This document shows, piece after piece, positions 27,613-37,601 of a stretch of DNA of 64,000 nucleotides. The notes below the pieces were generated by a model. It worked only from the letters and a program-made list of their open reading frames with translations, did no database searches and was not told where the DNA came from. A program made the position numbers and the translations under genes. This DNA is from an archaeon. Its GTDB lineage: Archaea; Asgardarchaeota; Thorarchaeia; Thorarchaeales; Thorarchaeaceae. The stretch covers positions 28,786 to 92,785 of the forward strand of contig JAJRWI010000037.1 in the NCBI GenBank assembly GCA_024276825.1. Reading direction: 5' to 3'. Numbering within the stretch: position 1 is the stretch's first letter; every line of letters begins with the position of its first letter.

Positions 27613-28182
27613 ATGAATCTTATACCATCTCATGAAGAAGAACTTGATCGCATTCAAATGGAATTCTTAAACGATAAGCGTGTCTGTGAGTTTCTACGAA
27701 ACACCCCAGAAATTGCCATTGGCAGCCAGACCATTGGGCCCTTTAAGAAAGGGAGTAGAGCTGAGCTTCCAAATTGGATTATTGAAATTCTCAGAAGTCA
27801 AAAAATTGCACGTCTAATACCAGCCGAAAACTATGACTCCTCAAGAGTTATTGAAAATCTATATCGTGAAGAGCAAAAAAAGAAACACGGCTCATTACAG
27901 ACCCTTCCCCCATTCCTATATACTGCAACCAATCGTCGTATCTTCCTGCTTCAATGTGACAAGACCACCTTGGATCCAGTTTCTATTGACGAGATTGAAC
28001 GCTTGCAGACCCGATTAAACTCATTAATTGAAACCCGGCAACTCAAAATCATTCGGGCTGCAACATCAAACGCGTGCTTAAAATGGCAGGCTCATCTGAC
28101 GCGAGAAGAACGAATACTATGTGAACAAATATCAAGCATAATCACCTCATGGAAAAAGCAGACAATCAGATGGAATGCATGA
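27613..28182 (+). CDS. GINS complex subunit (GINS23-like)
   Basis: About 189 residues from the ATG at 27613, which has GGTGA five bases upstream; a TTG at 27574 is the alternative start. The segment IGPFKKGSRAELPNWIIEILRSQK is the typical B-domain/A-domain junction of Psf2/Psf3-type GINS, followed by helices of the A domain. GINS activates MCM within the CMG-like helicase. The gene directly precedes mcm, an arrangement seen in many archaea, and is transcribed divergently from the clamp-loader operon. Confidence 0.75.
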   Translation: MNLIPSHEEELDRIQMEFLNDKRVCEFLRNTPEIAIGSQTIGPFKKGSRAELPNWIIEILRSQKIARLIPAENYDSSRVIENLYREEQKKKHGSLQTLPPFLYTATNRRIFLLQCDKTTLDPVSIDEIERLQTRLNSLIETRQLKIIRAATSNACLKWQAHLTREERILCEQISSIITSWKKQTIRWNA

Positions 28183-28325
28183 GTTTCAGTTGTAGTCTTA
28201 CAGGAGCTTAAATAAGCACAACTAAAAATAATATCTGGAAGATGATTCTCCATTAGTCTGTGCAGTCACACATTACATCCATGTGAATGTAAGCAACTTT
28301 GGAGCAGATCACGAGGCGTGTCTGA

Positions 28326-30401
28326 ATGTCCGATATGCAATCTAGATTCATAGAGTTTCTACGAAATTATAAGGATGAACAAGGCAATCCAATTTATCTG
28401 TCGAAAATAAGGCAACTCTCTCTTAATGAAGAAACCTCCATTGCGGTTGATTTTCAAGACCTCTCAGCATATGATATTGGTTTCATCGATGATGCTGATA
28501 AACATCCTTATGATTTCATTGAACAGGCGAAGAACGCCTTGATTGATATTTTACGAGTGGAGGATCCTGATTATCTAAGTGACTTTGAAGATCCCTACTC
28601 AATCTTCAAGGTCAGGATTATTAATTATAGTGAATATGTGCCGCTACGAGCCATTAGATCAAGGCATATTGGGAAACTAATCAAGATCAGTGGAATAATG
28701 ATGCGAGCCAGTGAAGTCAAACCCCTCTTGCGAGTAGGAGCTTTCAGATGCAAGGCATGTAAAACATTAATATATGTCAATCAAGAAGATGGACAATACA
28801 CAGTTCCCGAATCATGTACCAACCAGGACTGCTCTTATTATGGAAAGCGACCACCAGTACGCCTAGATCCACTCGAATCAGTATTTGAGGACTGGCAGAA
28901 AGTACGAATCCAGGAATCTCCCGAAGAACTGCCCCCAGGACAGATGCCCCGGTCCATTGACGTCACCTTTCGCGGGGACATTGTAGATATATCACGTCCT
29001 GGAGATATGGTCAAAATCACTGGAATTTTGCAGACCACCCCTGACTTCTCTCGAAGAGGTGCAAAACTTGCGACATTCAATATTTACATAGAAGCCAATG
29101 GTGTTGAGGTTTCTGAGAAAGAATACGAGCAGCTAGAGATATCCGAAGAGGATGAGAATAAGATTAAGGAATTAGCCGCTGATCCTTATGTGCATGAACG
29201 CATTTTTGCATCAATTGCTCCATCAATTCAGGGCCATGAGATAATAAAGGAGTCAATCGCTCTGCTTCTTTTTGGTGGCGTTGAAAAAACTCTGCCAGAT
29301 GGCACTAGATTGAGAGGTCGCTCAAATATTCTTATGGTTGGAGATCCAGGAACTGGTAAGAGTCAGATTTTGAAATTTGTTGCTGATTTGGCATCACGTG
29401 GTCTCTATACTTCTGGAAAGGGTACAACAGCTGCTGGTCTGACAGCTGCAGTTGTACATGACACAGACACTGGAGCTATGACTTTGGAGGCTGGGGCACT
29501 TGTTCTGGCTGATCAGGGAATCGCATGCATTGATGAATTCGACAAAATGGACCCAAATGACCGTACTGCCATCCATGAAGCAATGGAACAGCACACTGTG
29601 AGCATCGCCAAGGCTGGAATTGTGGCCACACTCAACGCTAGAACTTCAATACTCGCAGCGGCAAATCCCGCCCTTGGTCGTTATGAATCATCTCTTTCTG
29701 TTCAGGACAATATAAAACTGCCATTCACGATACTGTCTCGTTTTGATTTAATCTGGATTCTGGTGGACACGGTCGAGGCAACAAAAGACAGAGAATTAGC
29801 GCAATTTATTCTTCAGATGCATCAGAGAAAAGACCCACATGAACAAGACACAACATCAATCATCCCTCCGGACTTCCTTAAAAAATACATTGGATATGCA
29901 AACCGTTATGTAATTCCACAGCTGACTGCAGAAGCAGCTGAGGAGATTGAGAACTTTTATGTAGAATTACGCAAGACCGCTGAGGGTGGGGATGCCCCCA
30001 TACCCATCACTGCACGTCAACTCGAGTCTCTTGTCCGTCTTGCCGAAGCACGTGCAAGAATGGCCTTACGCTCCAAAGTAATCAAAGAAGATGCACGAGC
30101 TGCAATTCGTCTTATGGAAGAATCACTTCGTATGGTAGCATTGGATAAAATAACTGGGAAGATCGATATTGACCAAGTTGTATCAAAGATGAGTGCATAT
30201 CAAAGGAGCACCTCTGATAAGATTCTGATGGCATTGAGATCATTTGAAGATGAAGGAATCTCCGTTGTTAATGAAGACCTCTTAATTCAACGGGTTGTTG
30301 AGCTGGGCGAGTCCAGAGAGGTGGTTGCATCTGTAATTGCAAAGCTTGAGAGCGAAGGAATACTATACCGTCCTCAAGATGGGAAGATAAAACGTGCTTA
30401 A
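28326..30401 (+). CDS. mcm: Replicative DNA helicase MCM
   Basis: A 691-residue minichromosome maintenance helicase. The N-terminal domain has a zinc site with Cys142, 145, 164 and 169 (CKAC...CTNQDC). The AAA+ domain has Walker A GDPGTGKSQ near 339, Walker B CIDEFDKM near 400 and the arginine finger LSRFDLIW near 473. A C-terminal winged helix fills the last 70 residues. No intein is present. The start ATG follows a weak GAGG. It overlaps the Hel308 gene by 8 bp. Confidence 0.97.
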   Translation: MSDMQSRFIEFLRNYKDEQGNPIYLSKIRQLSLNEETSIAVDFQDLSAYDIGFIDDADKHPYDFIEQAKNALIDILRVEDPDYLSDFEDPYSIFKVRIINYSEYVPLRAIRSRHIGKLIKISGIMMRASEVKPLLRVGAFRCKACKTLIYVNQEDGQYTVPESCTNQDCSYYGKRPPVRLDPLESVFEDWQKVRIQESPEELPPGQMPRSIDVTFRGDIVDISRPGDMVKITGILQTTPDFSRRGAKLATFNIYIEANGVEVSEKEYEQLEISEEDENKIKELAADPYVHERIFASIAPSIQGHEIIKESIALLLFGGVEKTLPDGTRLRGRSNILMVGDPGTGKSQILKFVADLASRGLYTSGKGTTAAGLTAAVVHDTDTGAMTLEAGALVLADQGIACIDEFDKMDPNDRTAIHEAMEQHTVSIAKAGIVATLNARTSILAAANPALGRYESSLSVQDNIKLPFTILSRFDLIWILVDTVEATKDRELAQFILQMHQRKDPHEQDTTSIIPPDFLKKYIGYANRYVIPQLTAEAAEEIENFYVELRKTAEGGDAPIPITARQLESLVRLAEARARMALRSKVIKEDARAAIRLMEESLRMVALDKITGKIDIDQVVSKMSAYQRSTSDKILMALRSFEDEGISVVNEDLLIQRVVELGESREVVASVIAKLESEGILYRPQDGKIKRA

Positions 30402-32658
30402 TGATTCTGATACTGTGAGTGTGATAATAACGAGAATAGATGAAATTCCAATAAACCAAAGAATAATCAAACTACTCACATCCTTGGGCATTAAAACTCT
30501 GTTTCCACCCCAAGAACGGGCCCTCGAAACTGGTGTGTTGAATGGTCGAAACCTTATACTTGCTATACCCACTAGCTCTGGTAAGACCCTGGTCGCTGAG
30601 ATATGCATGCTAAAATCAATCCTCAGTGGAAATGGCAAGGCCATGTATTTGGTCCCTCTCAGATCACTTGCATTTGAAAAACACAATGAATTCAAAAAAT
30701 ACGATCATCTGGGAATAAAAACAGCAATTTCAGTAGGAGACTTTGACACCACCTCTCAAGAGTTGCAAGATGCTGATATAATAATATTGACAACTGAACG
30801 CGCAGACTCGCTCATTCGACATGGGGCAAACTGGCTCCCAGAGATTGGAATTGTTGTTGTGGATGAGATACACCTCTTAAATGACCCTTCACGAGGTCCG
30901 ACCCTTGAAATGGTGGTGGCTACAATTCTGAATACAATGCCCAATGTTCAAATTGTTGCTCTCAGTGCAACAATATCAAACGCTGATGCAATTGCTCATT
31001 GGTTGGATGCTGAATTAGTAAAGAGCACATGGAGACCAATATCTCTCAGAGAGGGGGTTTATTTCAATGGCAATATAATGTTCGATGATGGGTCCTCACG
31101 ACCAGTTGAAAGAAAACGAAACAACGAACTAGCCAATTTGGTCTGTAGCATCCTAGATGAAGATGGTCAAGTACTGGTATTCGTATCAAGTCGAAGATCA
31201 ACAATCAGTGTAGCACGAATTCTTTCAAGGTATGTAAATCCCTATGTGTCCGATGAGTCCAGAGAATATCTACGCTCACTGGCACAAAAAATAGGAGGGG
31301 GTCGTTCAATACCCGAAACCTCCCGCATTCTTGCACGGACCATAATGAATGGTGTGGCCTTTCATCATGCGGGTCTTTCAAATCAGGAACGCATCCTTAT
31401 TGAAAATGCCTTCAAGAGCAATCATCTGAAAGTTATCACTGCTACTCCTACACTTGCTGCAGGCGTGAATCTGCCTGCACGAAGGGTCATTATTAGGGAT
31501 TATAGAAGATACGAGTCTAGTCGCGGTAATTACCCCATTCCAGTCCTAGAGTACAAGCAAATGTCTGGTCGAGCTGGGAGGCCTAAATACGACTCTTATG
31601 GTGAATCCGTGCTCATTGCAAAGTCGGAATACGAACTTGACTCTCTCATGGAACAATATGTACTATCCGAACCTGAAGAAATAACTTCAAAATTGGCGTC
31701 ACAAAAGGCCATGCGCTTTCATCTGTTGGCTTTGATCTCAAGCAAAATAGTAAATACGACAAATGACATTGACTCGTTTCTTGCAAAGACATTTTTCTCA
31801 TCACAGTTTGATCAACATATTATCACGGAATATATTCAATCTGCACTTGACTTTCTTGAGAATAGTGGACTGATTCATCAAGAAGATGACATCTTATATG
31901 CCACCTCATTTGGCAAACGCACATCAGATCTATATATTGACCCCGAGTCTGCAATACTGTTTCGAGATATACTCTCTCAGAACCCCGATGTTTCAGAACA
32001 ATCTGTCATTCACCTCATTTGTCACTCTCCTGACCAACCTGTCTTTTATCTGGGTGGGACTGAAGTTGATGACTATAGCGCTTTTGTGGACGCTCATGGT
32101 GATGAATTCCTAGTTCCGCCACCAGATTACTGGGACGAGCGAGCAGACCTGATCTCTTACTTGGCAGAAATCAAGACATCATTCGTCCTTTTGGACTGGA
32201 TGGATGAACAAACTGATAGAGAAATAACTGAACGATACAATATTGGAGTTGGGGATATACATAGGTTTGCTCAAATTGCGACTTGGCTTCTGTACTCAGC
32301 CTCTGAGATTGCCAGAATATCAGCATCAAAAGAGATTGCCAGCTTTATTAGAATGCTCAGTGATAGAATGAAACATGGTGTACGTTCTGAGATACTCGAA
32401 TTAGTCCGGCTGAAGGGTATTGGCCGAGTCAGAGCCAGAATGCTGTACAACCATGGTGTAAAGAGTCTTAGTGATCTCCTCACAATAAACCCAATACAAC
32501 TTGCCAGAATCCCAACCATTGGGACAACGCTTGCAAGATCAATATTGAAACAGGTTGGAATTAAAATGGATGAGATGCCCGAAGTAGCACCTGAAGAGGA
32601 TCCATCCGAACTGCTGACAACGCTTAATCAAACATCTCTGGATGATCATGACATTTAG
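30394..32658 (+). CDS. hel308: Hel308-type DNA helicase
   Basis: A 754-residue superfamily 2 helicase of the Ski2/Hel308 (Hjm) type, which remodels stalled forks. Motif I is AIPTSSGKTLVAE near residues 58-70, motif II VVDEIHLL near 154-161, motif III LSATISN and motif VI QMSGRAGRPKYD. The C-terminal helix-hairpin-helix region around RLKGIGRVRARMLYNHG is the expected domain 5. The start is GTG overlapping the mcm end (an in-frame GTG at 30418 is possible). It converges with the HDAC-like gene with a 4-bp overlap. Confidence 0.93.
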   Translation: MLNDSDTVSVIITRIDEIPINQRIIKLLTSLGIKTLFPPQERALETGVLNGRNLILAIPTSSGKTLVAEICMLKSILSGNGKAMYLVPLRSLAFEKHNEFKKYDHLGIKTAISVGDFDTTSQELQDADIIILTTERADSLIRHGANWLPEIGIVVVDEIHLLNDPSRGPTLEMVVATILNTMPNVQIVALSATISNADAIAHWLDAELVKSTWRPISLREGVYFNGNIMFDDGSSRPVERKRNNELANLVCSILDEDGQVLVFVSSRRSTISVARILSRYVNPYVSDESREYLRSLAQKIGGGRSIPETSRILARTIMNGVAFHHAGLSNQERILIENAFKSNHLKVITATPTLAAGVNLPARRVIIRDYRRYESSRGNYPIPVLEYKQMSGRAGRPKYDSYGESVLIAKSEYELDSLMEQYVLSEPEEITSKLASQKAMRFHLLALISSKIVNTTNDIDSFLAKTFFSSQFDQHIITEYIQSALDFLENSGLIHQEDDILYATSFGKRTSDLYIDPESAILFRDILSQNPDVSEQSVIHLICHSPDQPVFYLGGTEVDDYSAFVDAHGDEFLVPPPDYWDERADLISYLAEIKTSFVLLDWMDEQTDREITERYNIGVGDIHRFAQIATWLLYSASEIARISASKEIASFIRMLSDRMKHGVRSEILELVRLKGIGRVRARMLYNHGVKSLSDLLTINPIQLARIPTIGTTLARSILKQVGIKMDEMPEVAPEEDPSELLTTLNQTSLDDHDI

Positions 32659-33737
32659 AAATGATACTCCGCTAGCTCAGAGTGCACTGCCTTGATTATC
32701 TCTCTTGTTCGATTGATTGAATGGTCACTCTCAACATTCAACTCCTCACTCACTTTGACCTCTTCACCTGCAATCTCTTCTAACAGATTCTTGGTACATT
32801 TTGAGAGTACATCCAAGTCATATCCTCCTTCTAGAAAGAACACAAGCCTTCCATTGCAGTGCTTCTCTGCCATTTCTACAAGCATCCTATTCATCATTGC
32901 AAATCCATTGAAAGTGAGACCAAGAGAAGTGAGTGGGTCTCTTAGGTGCGCATCAAATCCAGCAGACACAAGTATGAACTCTGGCTTGAAGCTCGATGCA
33001 GCCTGTTTCACAACATCATTGAATACAATCCCATAGGATTTGTCCCCCGCTCTTGGATATAATGGCACATTAATGTTGTATCCTATTCCCCTCCCTACTC
33101 CTATCTCATCAATAAAGCCAGTTCCAGGGAATAATGTGCGTCCATCTTGGTGAATACCTACGTACATGACCCTGTCGGTCGAAAAGAATGCATGCTGCGT
33201 ACCGTTGCCATGATGTGCATCATAATCTACAATCATAACACGTTCAAGTTTCCTGTGTTCAATGAGATGATTGGCTGCGACCGCAATGTTATTGATAAAG
33301 CAAAACCCAAAGGCCCTCGATGGCTCTGCATGGTGTCCTGGTGGTCGGCATAGTATTAATGCATTATCAGTAACACCATCAAGTATATTGTCCACGGCCA
33401 TTACTCCACCACCCGCCGCGATGATAGCTGCATCATAGGTGTGCCTATTAGCTTGAGTATCGAGTGTAAAATATCCACCACCATTCGCAGAAACTTCCTT
33501 TACCCTCTCCAAATATGCCCTATCATGAACCGCCAAAACATCCTCGAAACTTGCTGCCTTGGGCGTAACGAGCCGTATCTTTTCTATGTCCAATAATCCT
33601 GTTTCTTTCAAATATGACATTGTGTGCAGAACTCTTAGGGGCGACTCTAGATGCCCCAAGCTCATCTCATGCTTTGTGAACACATCATGATACACAAGAT
33701 CCGTCATTACAACTCGCTTCCTCTCAGTACATTGCAT
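32655..33737 (-). CDS. Histone deacetylase family protein
   Basis: A 360-residue zinc-dependent deacetylase of the HDAC/AcuC/acetylpolyamine amidohydrolase superfamily. The active-site series is complete: RPPGHHAEP (His135, His136), DYDAHHGNGTQ with the zinc ligands Asp173 and His175, SAGFDAHLRDP near 252-262 and the transition-state Tyr in EGGYDL near 303. A second Met at residue 11 is also a plausible start. Substrate cannot be assigned: acetylated chromatin proteins, acetyl-CoA synthetase or polyamines are all possible. Confidence 0.9.
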   Translation of the reverse strand: MQCTERKRVVMTDLVYHDVFTKHEMSLGHLESPLRVLHTMSYLKETGLLDIEKIRLVTPKAASFEDVLAVHDRAYLERVKEVSANGGGYFTLDTQANRHTYDAAIIAAGGGVMAVDNILDGVTDNALILCRPPGHHAEPSRAFGFCFINNIAVAANHLIEHRKLERVMIVDYDAHHGNGTQHAFFSTDRVMYVGIHQDGRTLFPGTGFIDEIGVGRGIGYNINVPLYPRAGDKSYGIVFNDVVKQAASSFKPEFILVSAGFDAHLRDPLTSLGLTFNGFAMMNRMLVEMAEKHCNGRLVFFLEGGYDLDVLSKCTKNLLEEIAGEEVKVSEELNVESDHSINRTREIIKAVHSELAEYHF

Positions 33738-33832
33738 AATCAGTCATACACAAAGACTCGCTTGATACTTTGTTGATGTGGCAAGCTTTATTTTATCTTG
33801 TGCTGGTCAAGAAGTCAATCTTCAGCAAGCAT

Positions 33833-33970
33833 GGGTCGGTAGTCTAGCTTGGTATGATTCTTGCTTGGGGTGGTTCTATTCATAAGAATGGAATCCCAAC
33901 CTGCAAGAGATCGGGAGTTCAAAATAGTGCAAACATGCCTTGCATTATGAAGTTCTCCCCCGGCCCACCA
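33833..33970 (+). tRNA. tRNA-Pro (GGG) with two introns
   Basis: GGGTCGG (33833-33839) pairs with CCGGCCC (33960-33966), followed by A and an encoded CCA. Intron 1 is 33871-33901 (31 nt) at the usual 37/38 site: central helix TTGG/CCAA, bulges GG^T and CC^T. Intron 2 is 33924-33953 (30 nt) in the T loop at 59/60: central helix TTCA/TGAA, bulges AA^A and GT^T, outer helix GGGAG/CTCCC (the T stem), inner helix TAGTGCAA/TTGCATTA. Removing both gives a 74-nt tRNA with anticodon GGG and T loop TTCAAAT. A TATA-like TTTATTTTATC lies about 40 bp upstream. Confidence 0.95.
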
Positions 33971-33984
33971 TCCTCTTTTCTTGT

Positions 33985-34551
33985 TCAAGACCTTGCCAAG
34001 GCCTCACAGACTGTTTCATAAATTGGTCCCGAGGATGTGAGCGTACTCTTTGTCAATCTGACAGTATCTATGGCCATGTCACCAATTCTCTCATCCGCCA
34101 ACGACTCAAGATTTCTCATTAGTTGTTCTCGGTTCTTAATGAAACGGACTCTTGCAATGGTGATATGCGGGACAAACTTGCCTTCTGGGGGGTAACCAAA
34201 CTCATGCAATAACTCATCGATTTGCTCTTTCAGGCTCTTCACCATGTCCGCATTATGAGTGACTCCAACCCAAATGACACGAGGTCTTCTATTGTTGGGA
34301 AATGATCTAACTCCTCCAATGGACACATTAAATGGAGTGAAACTGATTCTCTCGAAACGTGAACAGATATCATTGACTGTTGAAACTGGAGTATCCCCAA
34401 GAAAACGGACTGTGAAGTGAATATTTTCCATCTCAACAAGCTTCATCTTTGCAGACCCTTTGTCCAGTCTGTCTTGAATTTGCTTTATTCTTGATAATAA
34501 TGAATCATCTTGAATATCAATACTGAAAAACACTCTCAATGAATTGACCAT
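33985..34551 (-). CDS. thpR: RNA 2',3'-cyclic phosphodiesterase
   Basis: About 188 residues from the ninth codon of the longest frame (VNSLRVFFSID is the usual start). It has two HxTx motifs of the 2H phosphodiesterase superfamily: HFTV near residues 45-48 and HITI near 129-132, with the typical PEGKFVPHITIARV context. The enzyme opens 2',3'-cyclic phosphates at RNA ends and may act on tRNA halves made during intron removal. The neighbouring tRNA-Pro with two introns is a nice coincidence but not evidence. Confidence 0.9.
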   Translation of the reverse strand: MVNSLRVFFSIDIQDDSLLSRIKQIQDRLDKGSAKMKLVEMENIHFTVRFLGDTPVSTVNDICSRFERISFTPFNVSIGGVRSFPNNRRPRVIWVGVTHNADMVKSLKEQIDELLHEFGYPPEGKFVPHITIARVRFIKNREQLMRNLESLADERIGDMAIDTVRLTKSTLTSSGPIYETVCEALARS

Positions 34552-34632
34552 TAGTAGCACCAGCTTCGATTGCATTAATTCTTTAAGTCATAATATGACT
34601 TGTTTTTATCATAGGGAGTGAATGATTAGACT

Positions 34633-35169
34633 ATGAAGCTTGTCATTATCACAGGAATGCCTGGTGCAGGAAAGAGCGTTGTGGCCAACATTTTCAGGGA
34701 ACATGAATATCCAGTTATAGTAATGGGTGATGTCATTCGCGAGCAGGCCAGAAGAAGAGGCTTGGACCCAGACTCCGAATCTACAAAGAAGATAATGCTT
34801 GAACTTAGAGAACTTGATGGACCTGGTGCTGTTGCTAAGAAGTGTTTAGCCATACTCCAATCACAAGAATCGAACATTGTGGTTATTGAGGGCTGTCGAA
34901 GCCTTGCTGAAGTTGACGTCTTTGATGATTTTGCCACTGACCTCACAATAATATGTGTTCACTCTTCACCCAAGACACGCTTTAGACGATTACAAGAACG
35001 TGGAAGAAAGGATGCCCCTCCCGATTGGTTGGTGTTCAAGGAGCGGGACATGCGCGAGATAGCAGTTGGCTTAGGGGGGGTCATTGCCATGGCCGATATT
35101 ATGATAGTAAATGAAGGACCGCTTGAAACCCTCAGGAAGAAAACAATTGAAATCTTGGAGGGCCTTTGA
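34633..35169 (+). CDS. UPF0200 family P-loop kinase-like protein
   Basis: A 178-residue protein matching the archaeal UPF0200 family. The P-loop is GMPGAGKS at residues 8-15, followed by VMGDVIREQARRRGL. VIEGCRSLAEVDVF, the HSSPKTRFRRLQERGR lid-like region and the end ADIMIVNEG are further family segments. It resembles nucleotide kinases and dephospho-CoA kinase, but its substrate has not been established to my knowledge. The next gene, a UPF0201 protein, starts 1 bp after the stop, a pairing common in archaea. Confidence 0.85.
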   Translation: MKLVIITGMPGAGKSVVANIFREHEYPVIVMGDVIREQARRRGLDPDSESTKKIMLELRELDGPGAVAKKCLAILQSQESNIVVIEGCRSLAEVDVFDDFATDLTIICVHSSPKTRFRRLQERGRKDAPPDWLVFKERDMREIAVGLGGVIAMADIMIVNEGPLETLRKKTIEILEGL

Positions 35170-35170
35170 C

Positions 35171-35596
35171 TTGCAAATCACAATAAAGTGCCCCGTGTAT
35201 CCTACTGAAGATGTTGAATGTGTGAAGACGGCTTTAAACACATTCTTCCCAAATGAGCGAGTCAACATGCTAAACGAACTGGGTCATAATGTGCTGTCTT
35301 TAGTCAGTAATGATGAAAGTTTACTCATTGCATTAAGGGAGCATATTTACTCACTTCGAGTCATTGATGCTGTGAGAGCAAAGCTGCTGTCAAACTGGGA
35401 CGGCCAAGAAACTACCCTTTATCTCGATAAGCAATCCGCCTTTGTAGGACGCCTGAAGATCGTGGACTATCCATTAATTGATCCACCATTGGGGAGCATT
35501 GAAGTGACCCTAGCTTTTGAGAGTCAGTCCCAATTTGACTCATTCGTCAGGTGGATTACTCCGCCCACAAGAGATGGCGTGATTATAGAAGAATAG
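35171..35596 (+). CDS. UPF0201 family protein
   Basis: About 141 residues from the TTG at 35171, which lies one base after the UPF0200 stop; the longer frame from 35111 would overlap that gene. The segment ITIKCPVYPTEDVECVK and the internal repeat of short alpha/beta units match the archaeal UPF0201 family, whose structure resembles an RNA-binding ferredoxin-like fold. The function is unknown. Tight coupling suggests it works with the UPF0200 protein. Confidence 0.75.
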   Translation: MQITIKCPVYPTEDVECVKTALNTFFPNERVNMLNELGHNVLSLVSNDESLLIALREHIYSLRVIDAVRAKLLSNWDGQETTLYLDKQSAFVGRLKIVDYPLIDPPLGSIEVTLAFESQSQFDSFVRWITPPTRDGVIIEE

Positions 35597-35622
35597 ACTT
35601 GCTATTACTTGAAACTGCTGAA

Positions 35623-36648
35623 TCAAAACTCAACAACGACAATCTCGCGAGTCAATCCGCTATGTACTCGTATTTTGACTCTGCATACTCTTCTAAAACC
35701 CAATGAATCAATCATATCACTAACACCCATCTCACTACTTGCTGAAACACATAGTGTTCCCCCTTTGGAAACAACATTGGGAGATAGTGTCAAGAAGTTC
35801 CAAAGCAACTTTATTGCTCTCTCTCCTCTAGTCGAACTGACTCTTCCATAAGGCGGATCAGTGACAATGTGGTCACAACCAATGATTTGCATATGTCTCG
35901 CATCACTCTGAATGAGTGTGAACCTTGAAGGGTCAATGTCTTTTAGATTTGCCTCTGCCCCTTGAAGAAACCTCCATGAAAGGTCAATTCCAATAGTCTT
36001 TGCCCCTATGATGGCAGCCTCACATAAGATTCCGCCTCCCCCACAAAATGGGTCTAACACAGTTTCACCAGTCATTATTCTTGCAAGATTACACATACTT
36101 CTGGCCACAATTGAATTCATCATGGATGGATGAAACCATGGCTTTCGACCTGGTGTCCGCTTAATCAACTCTCCCCTCAATCTTGATATTTTACTTTTAC
36201 ATAGAATTACATTATCAGGCATAATGACTACTTGGATTTTTATATCTGAGGACTCTAAGTCTACTCTTGCTCCAGTCCTGTCCTTGATTACTCTCCCAAC
36301 GAACCTTGAAAGATTTGGCCCTATACTCACTCCATAATCTTTGGCAAAATTGACATGTCTGACGCTGAAGCTCTGCGTGGAATCAATCCAATCATCAAGT
36401 GCAATATTTTCCATTTCGCGGTATAGTTCTTCAATTGAATCAAACATACAAATGACCTCGCCTGCCTCCCGAACATATGCAGCACGATTTACTATAAGGT
36501 CCGTAGGATCAATGGGTGCATTAAACAAGAAGACCCTGCCAACCCACTTTGAATCATGAACTGAAGTCTGAATGGATATCAATGTTTCAAGCTCTGCCTT
36601 CCCAAGCTCTACATTCTCACCAACTATTATTGAATAGTATGTGTTCAA
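35623..36648 (-). CDS. trmG10: tRNA (guanine-10-N2) methyltransferase, TrmG10/Trm11-like
   Basis: A 341-residue protein with an N-terminal THUMP-containing region and a C-terminal Rossmann methyltransferase. The SAM motif LDPFCGGGGILCE lies at residues 198-210, and the catalytic TDPPYGR at about 263-269 marks N2-guanine or amino methyltransferases. The following SSTRGE matches the TrmG10 family. It methylates G10 of tRNA to m2G or m2,2G. It is the neighbour of the GPN GTPase on the same strand (33-bp gap). Confidence 0.88.
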   Translation of the reverse strand: MNTYYSIIVGENVELGKAELETLISIQTSVHDSKWVGRVFLFNAPIDPTDLIVNRAAYVREAGEVICMFDSIEELYREMENIALDDWIDSTQSFSVRHVNFAKDYGVSIGPNLSRFVGRVIKDRTGARVDLESSDIKIQVVIMPDNVILCKSKISRLRGELIKRTPGRKPWFHPSMMNSIVARSMCNLARIMTGETVLDPFCGGGGILCEAAIIGAKTIGIDLSWRFLQGAEANLKDIDPSRFTLIQSDARHMQIIGCDHIVTDPPYGRVSSTRGERAIKLLWNFLTLSPNVVSKGGTLCVSASSEMGVSDMIDSLGFRRVCRVKIRVHSGLTREIVVVEF

Positions 36649-36681
36649 GGAAACGCCTCACAAATCCCTTTTGTCAAGCTA

Positions 36682-37452
36682 TCAAATCTCTTCGTACAAG
36701 TTCTCTCCTCCAAGGAACACTCTCTGCAACTCACCATATAGCATTTCAACACCCTTCATCTCCTTTGCTGACACAGGAAGCACAGTGACAGTCCCTCCTA
36801 GGTCTTTTAACATTTGAAGTGCTGAGAATGCATAGTCACGAACAAGCCCTGAAGACATGTTGTCTAATGCCTCTTCTAATTCATATGGCTCTTCACTCCA
36901 TTGCAAGACCTCCTCTATCTCGGTGGGTGAGAGTATGTCAATCTTGCTGAGTAGTGTCAACTGTGGCAGCCCAAATCGAATATTGATTGAAAATCCTAAC
37001 AGCATTGACGAGAGGTAACCCGTTGGTGTTCTTGCTATATTGGCATCCATTAGATATAATGAAACAGATGGGTCTCGATCACCCAAGCTTGATACCAAGA
37101 GAGGTCCAGAATTTCTATATGCAAAAAGTTCCATCTGCCCTGGACAGTCAACAATCACATAATCCCTGCCAAAGTCCACAATCTCTTCACGGATATATGT
37201 GACGTGGCTTACAGCCATGTCTAGTGATGCAACGAGGGCTCCATTTGGCCCTAACCCAAACTTACTCATTACTTCTCCATAGTCCACATACTCTCTAATA
37301 TCAACATCACTTGTGTAAGGTGGCTTTTCAACGCCTGGATCAAGATTAACAACTGTGGCACTCAAGTCCGCAGCTGTAAGCCACTTCTCAAGAGATGCGC
37401 TCAATAATGACTTTCCCGAACCTGCAGTTCCAATAATGAATATCCAATACAT
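36682..37452 (-). CDS. GPN-loop GTPase
   Basis: About 256 residues from the ATG at 37452; the longer frame starts 29 codons upstream but lacks family similarity there. The P-loop GTAGSGKS lies at residues 8-15, NLDPGVEKPPY follows, and the diagnostic Gly-Pro-Asn loop GLGPNGA lies near 66-72. VDCPGQMELFAYR and SKIDIL are the later G motifs. Eukaryotic homologues (GPN1-3) help assemble RNA polymerase II; the archaeal role is unproven. It is divergent from the HD phosphohydrolase gene. Confidence 0.9.
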   Translation of the reverse strand: MYWIFIIGTAGSGKSLLSASLEKWLTAADLSATVVNLDPGVEKPPYTSDVDIREYVDYGEVMSKFGLGPNGALVASLDMAVSHVTYIREEIVDFGRDYVIVDCPGQMELFAYRNSGPLLVSSLGDRDPSVSLYLMDANIARTPTGYLSSMLLGFSINIRFGLPQLTLLSKIDILSPTEIEEVLQWSEEPYELEEALDNMSSGLVRDYAFSALQMLKDLGGTVTVLPVSAKEMKGVEMLYGELQRVFLGGENLYEEI

Positions 37453-37601
37453 TTTCTGACCATTATCAATGAATCCCGAGATGCCTTTATCCCTTTTCAT
37501 TAGGTGGACTAAGCGACTCACCACTATGTATATCAGCAATAATATTGTAATTGATTTACTAATGATATGCTGAACTTAATCCTACTCACAGGTGAGCATC
37601 T

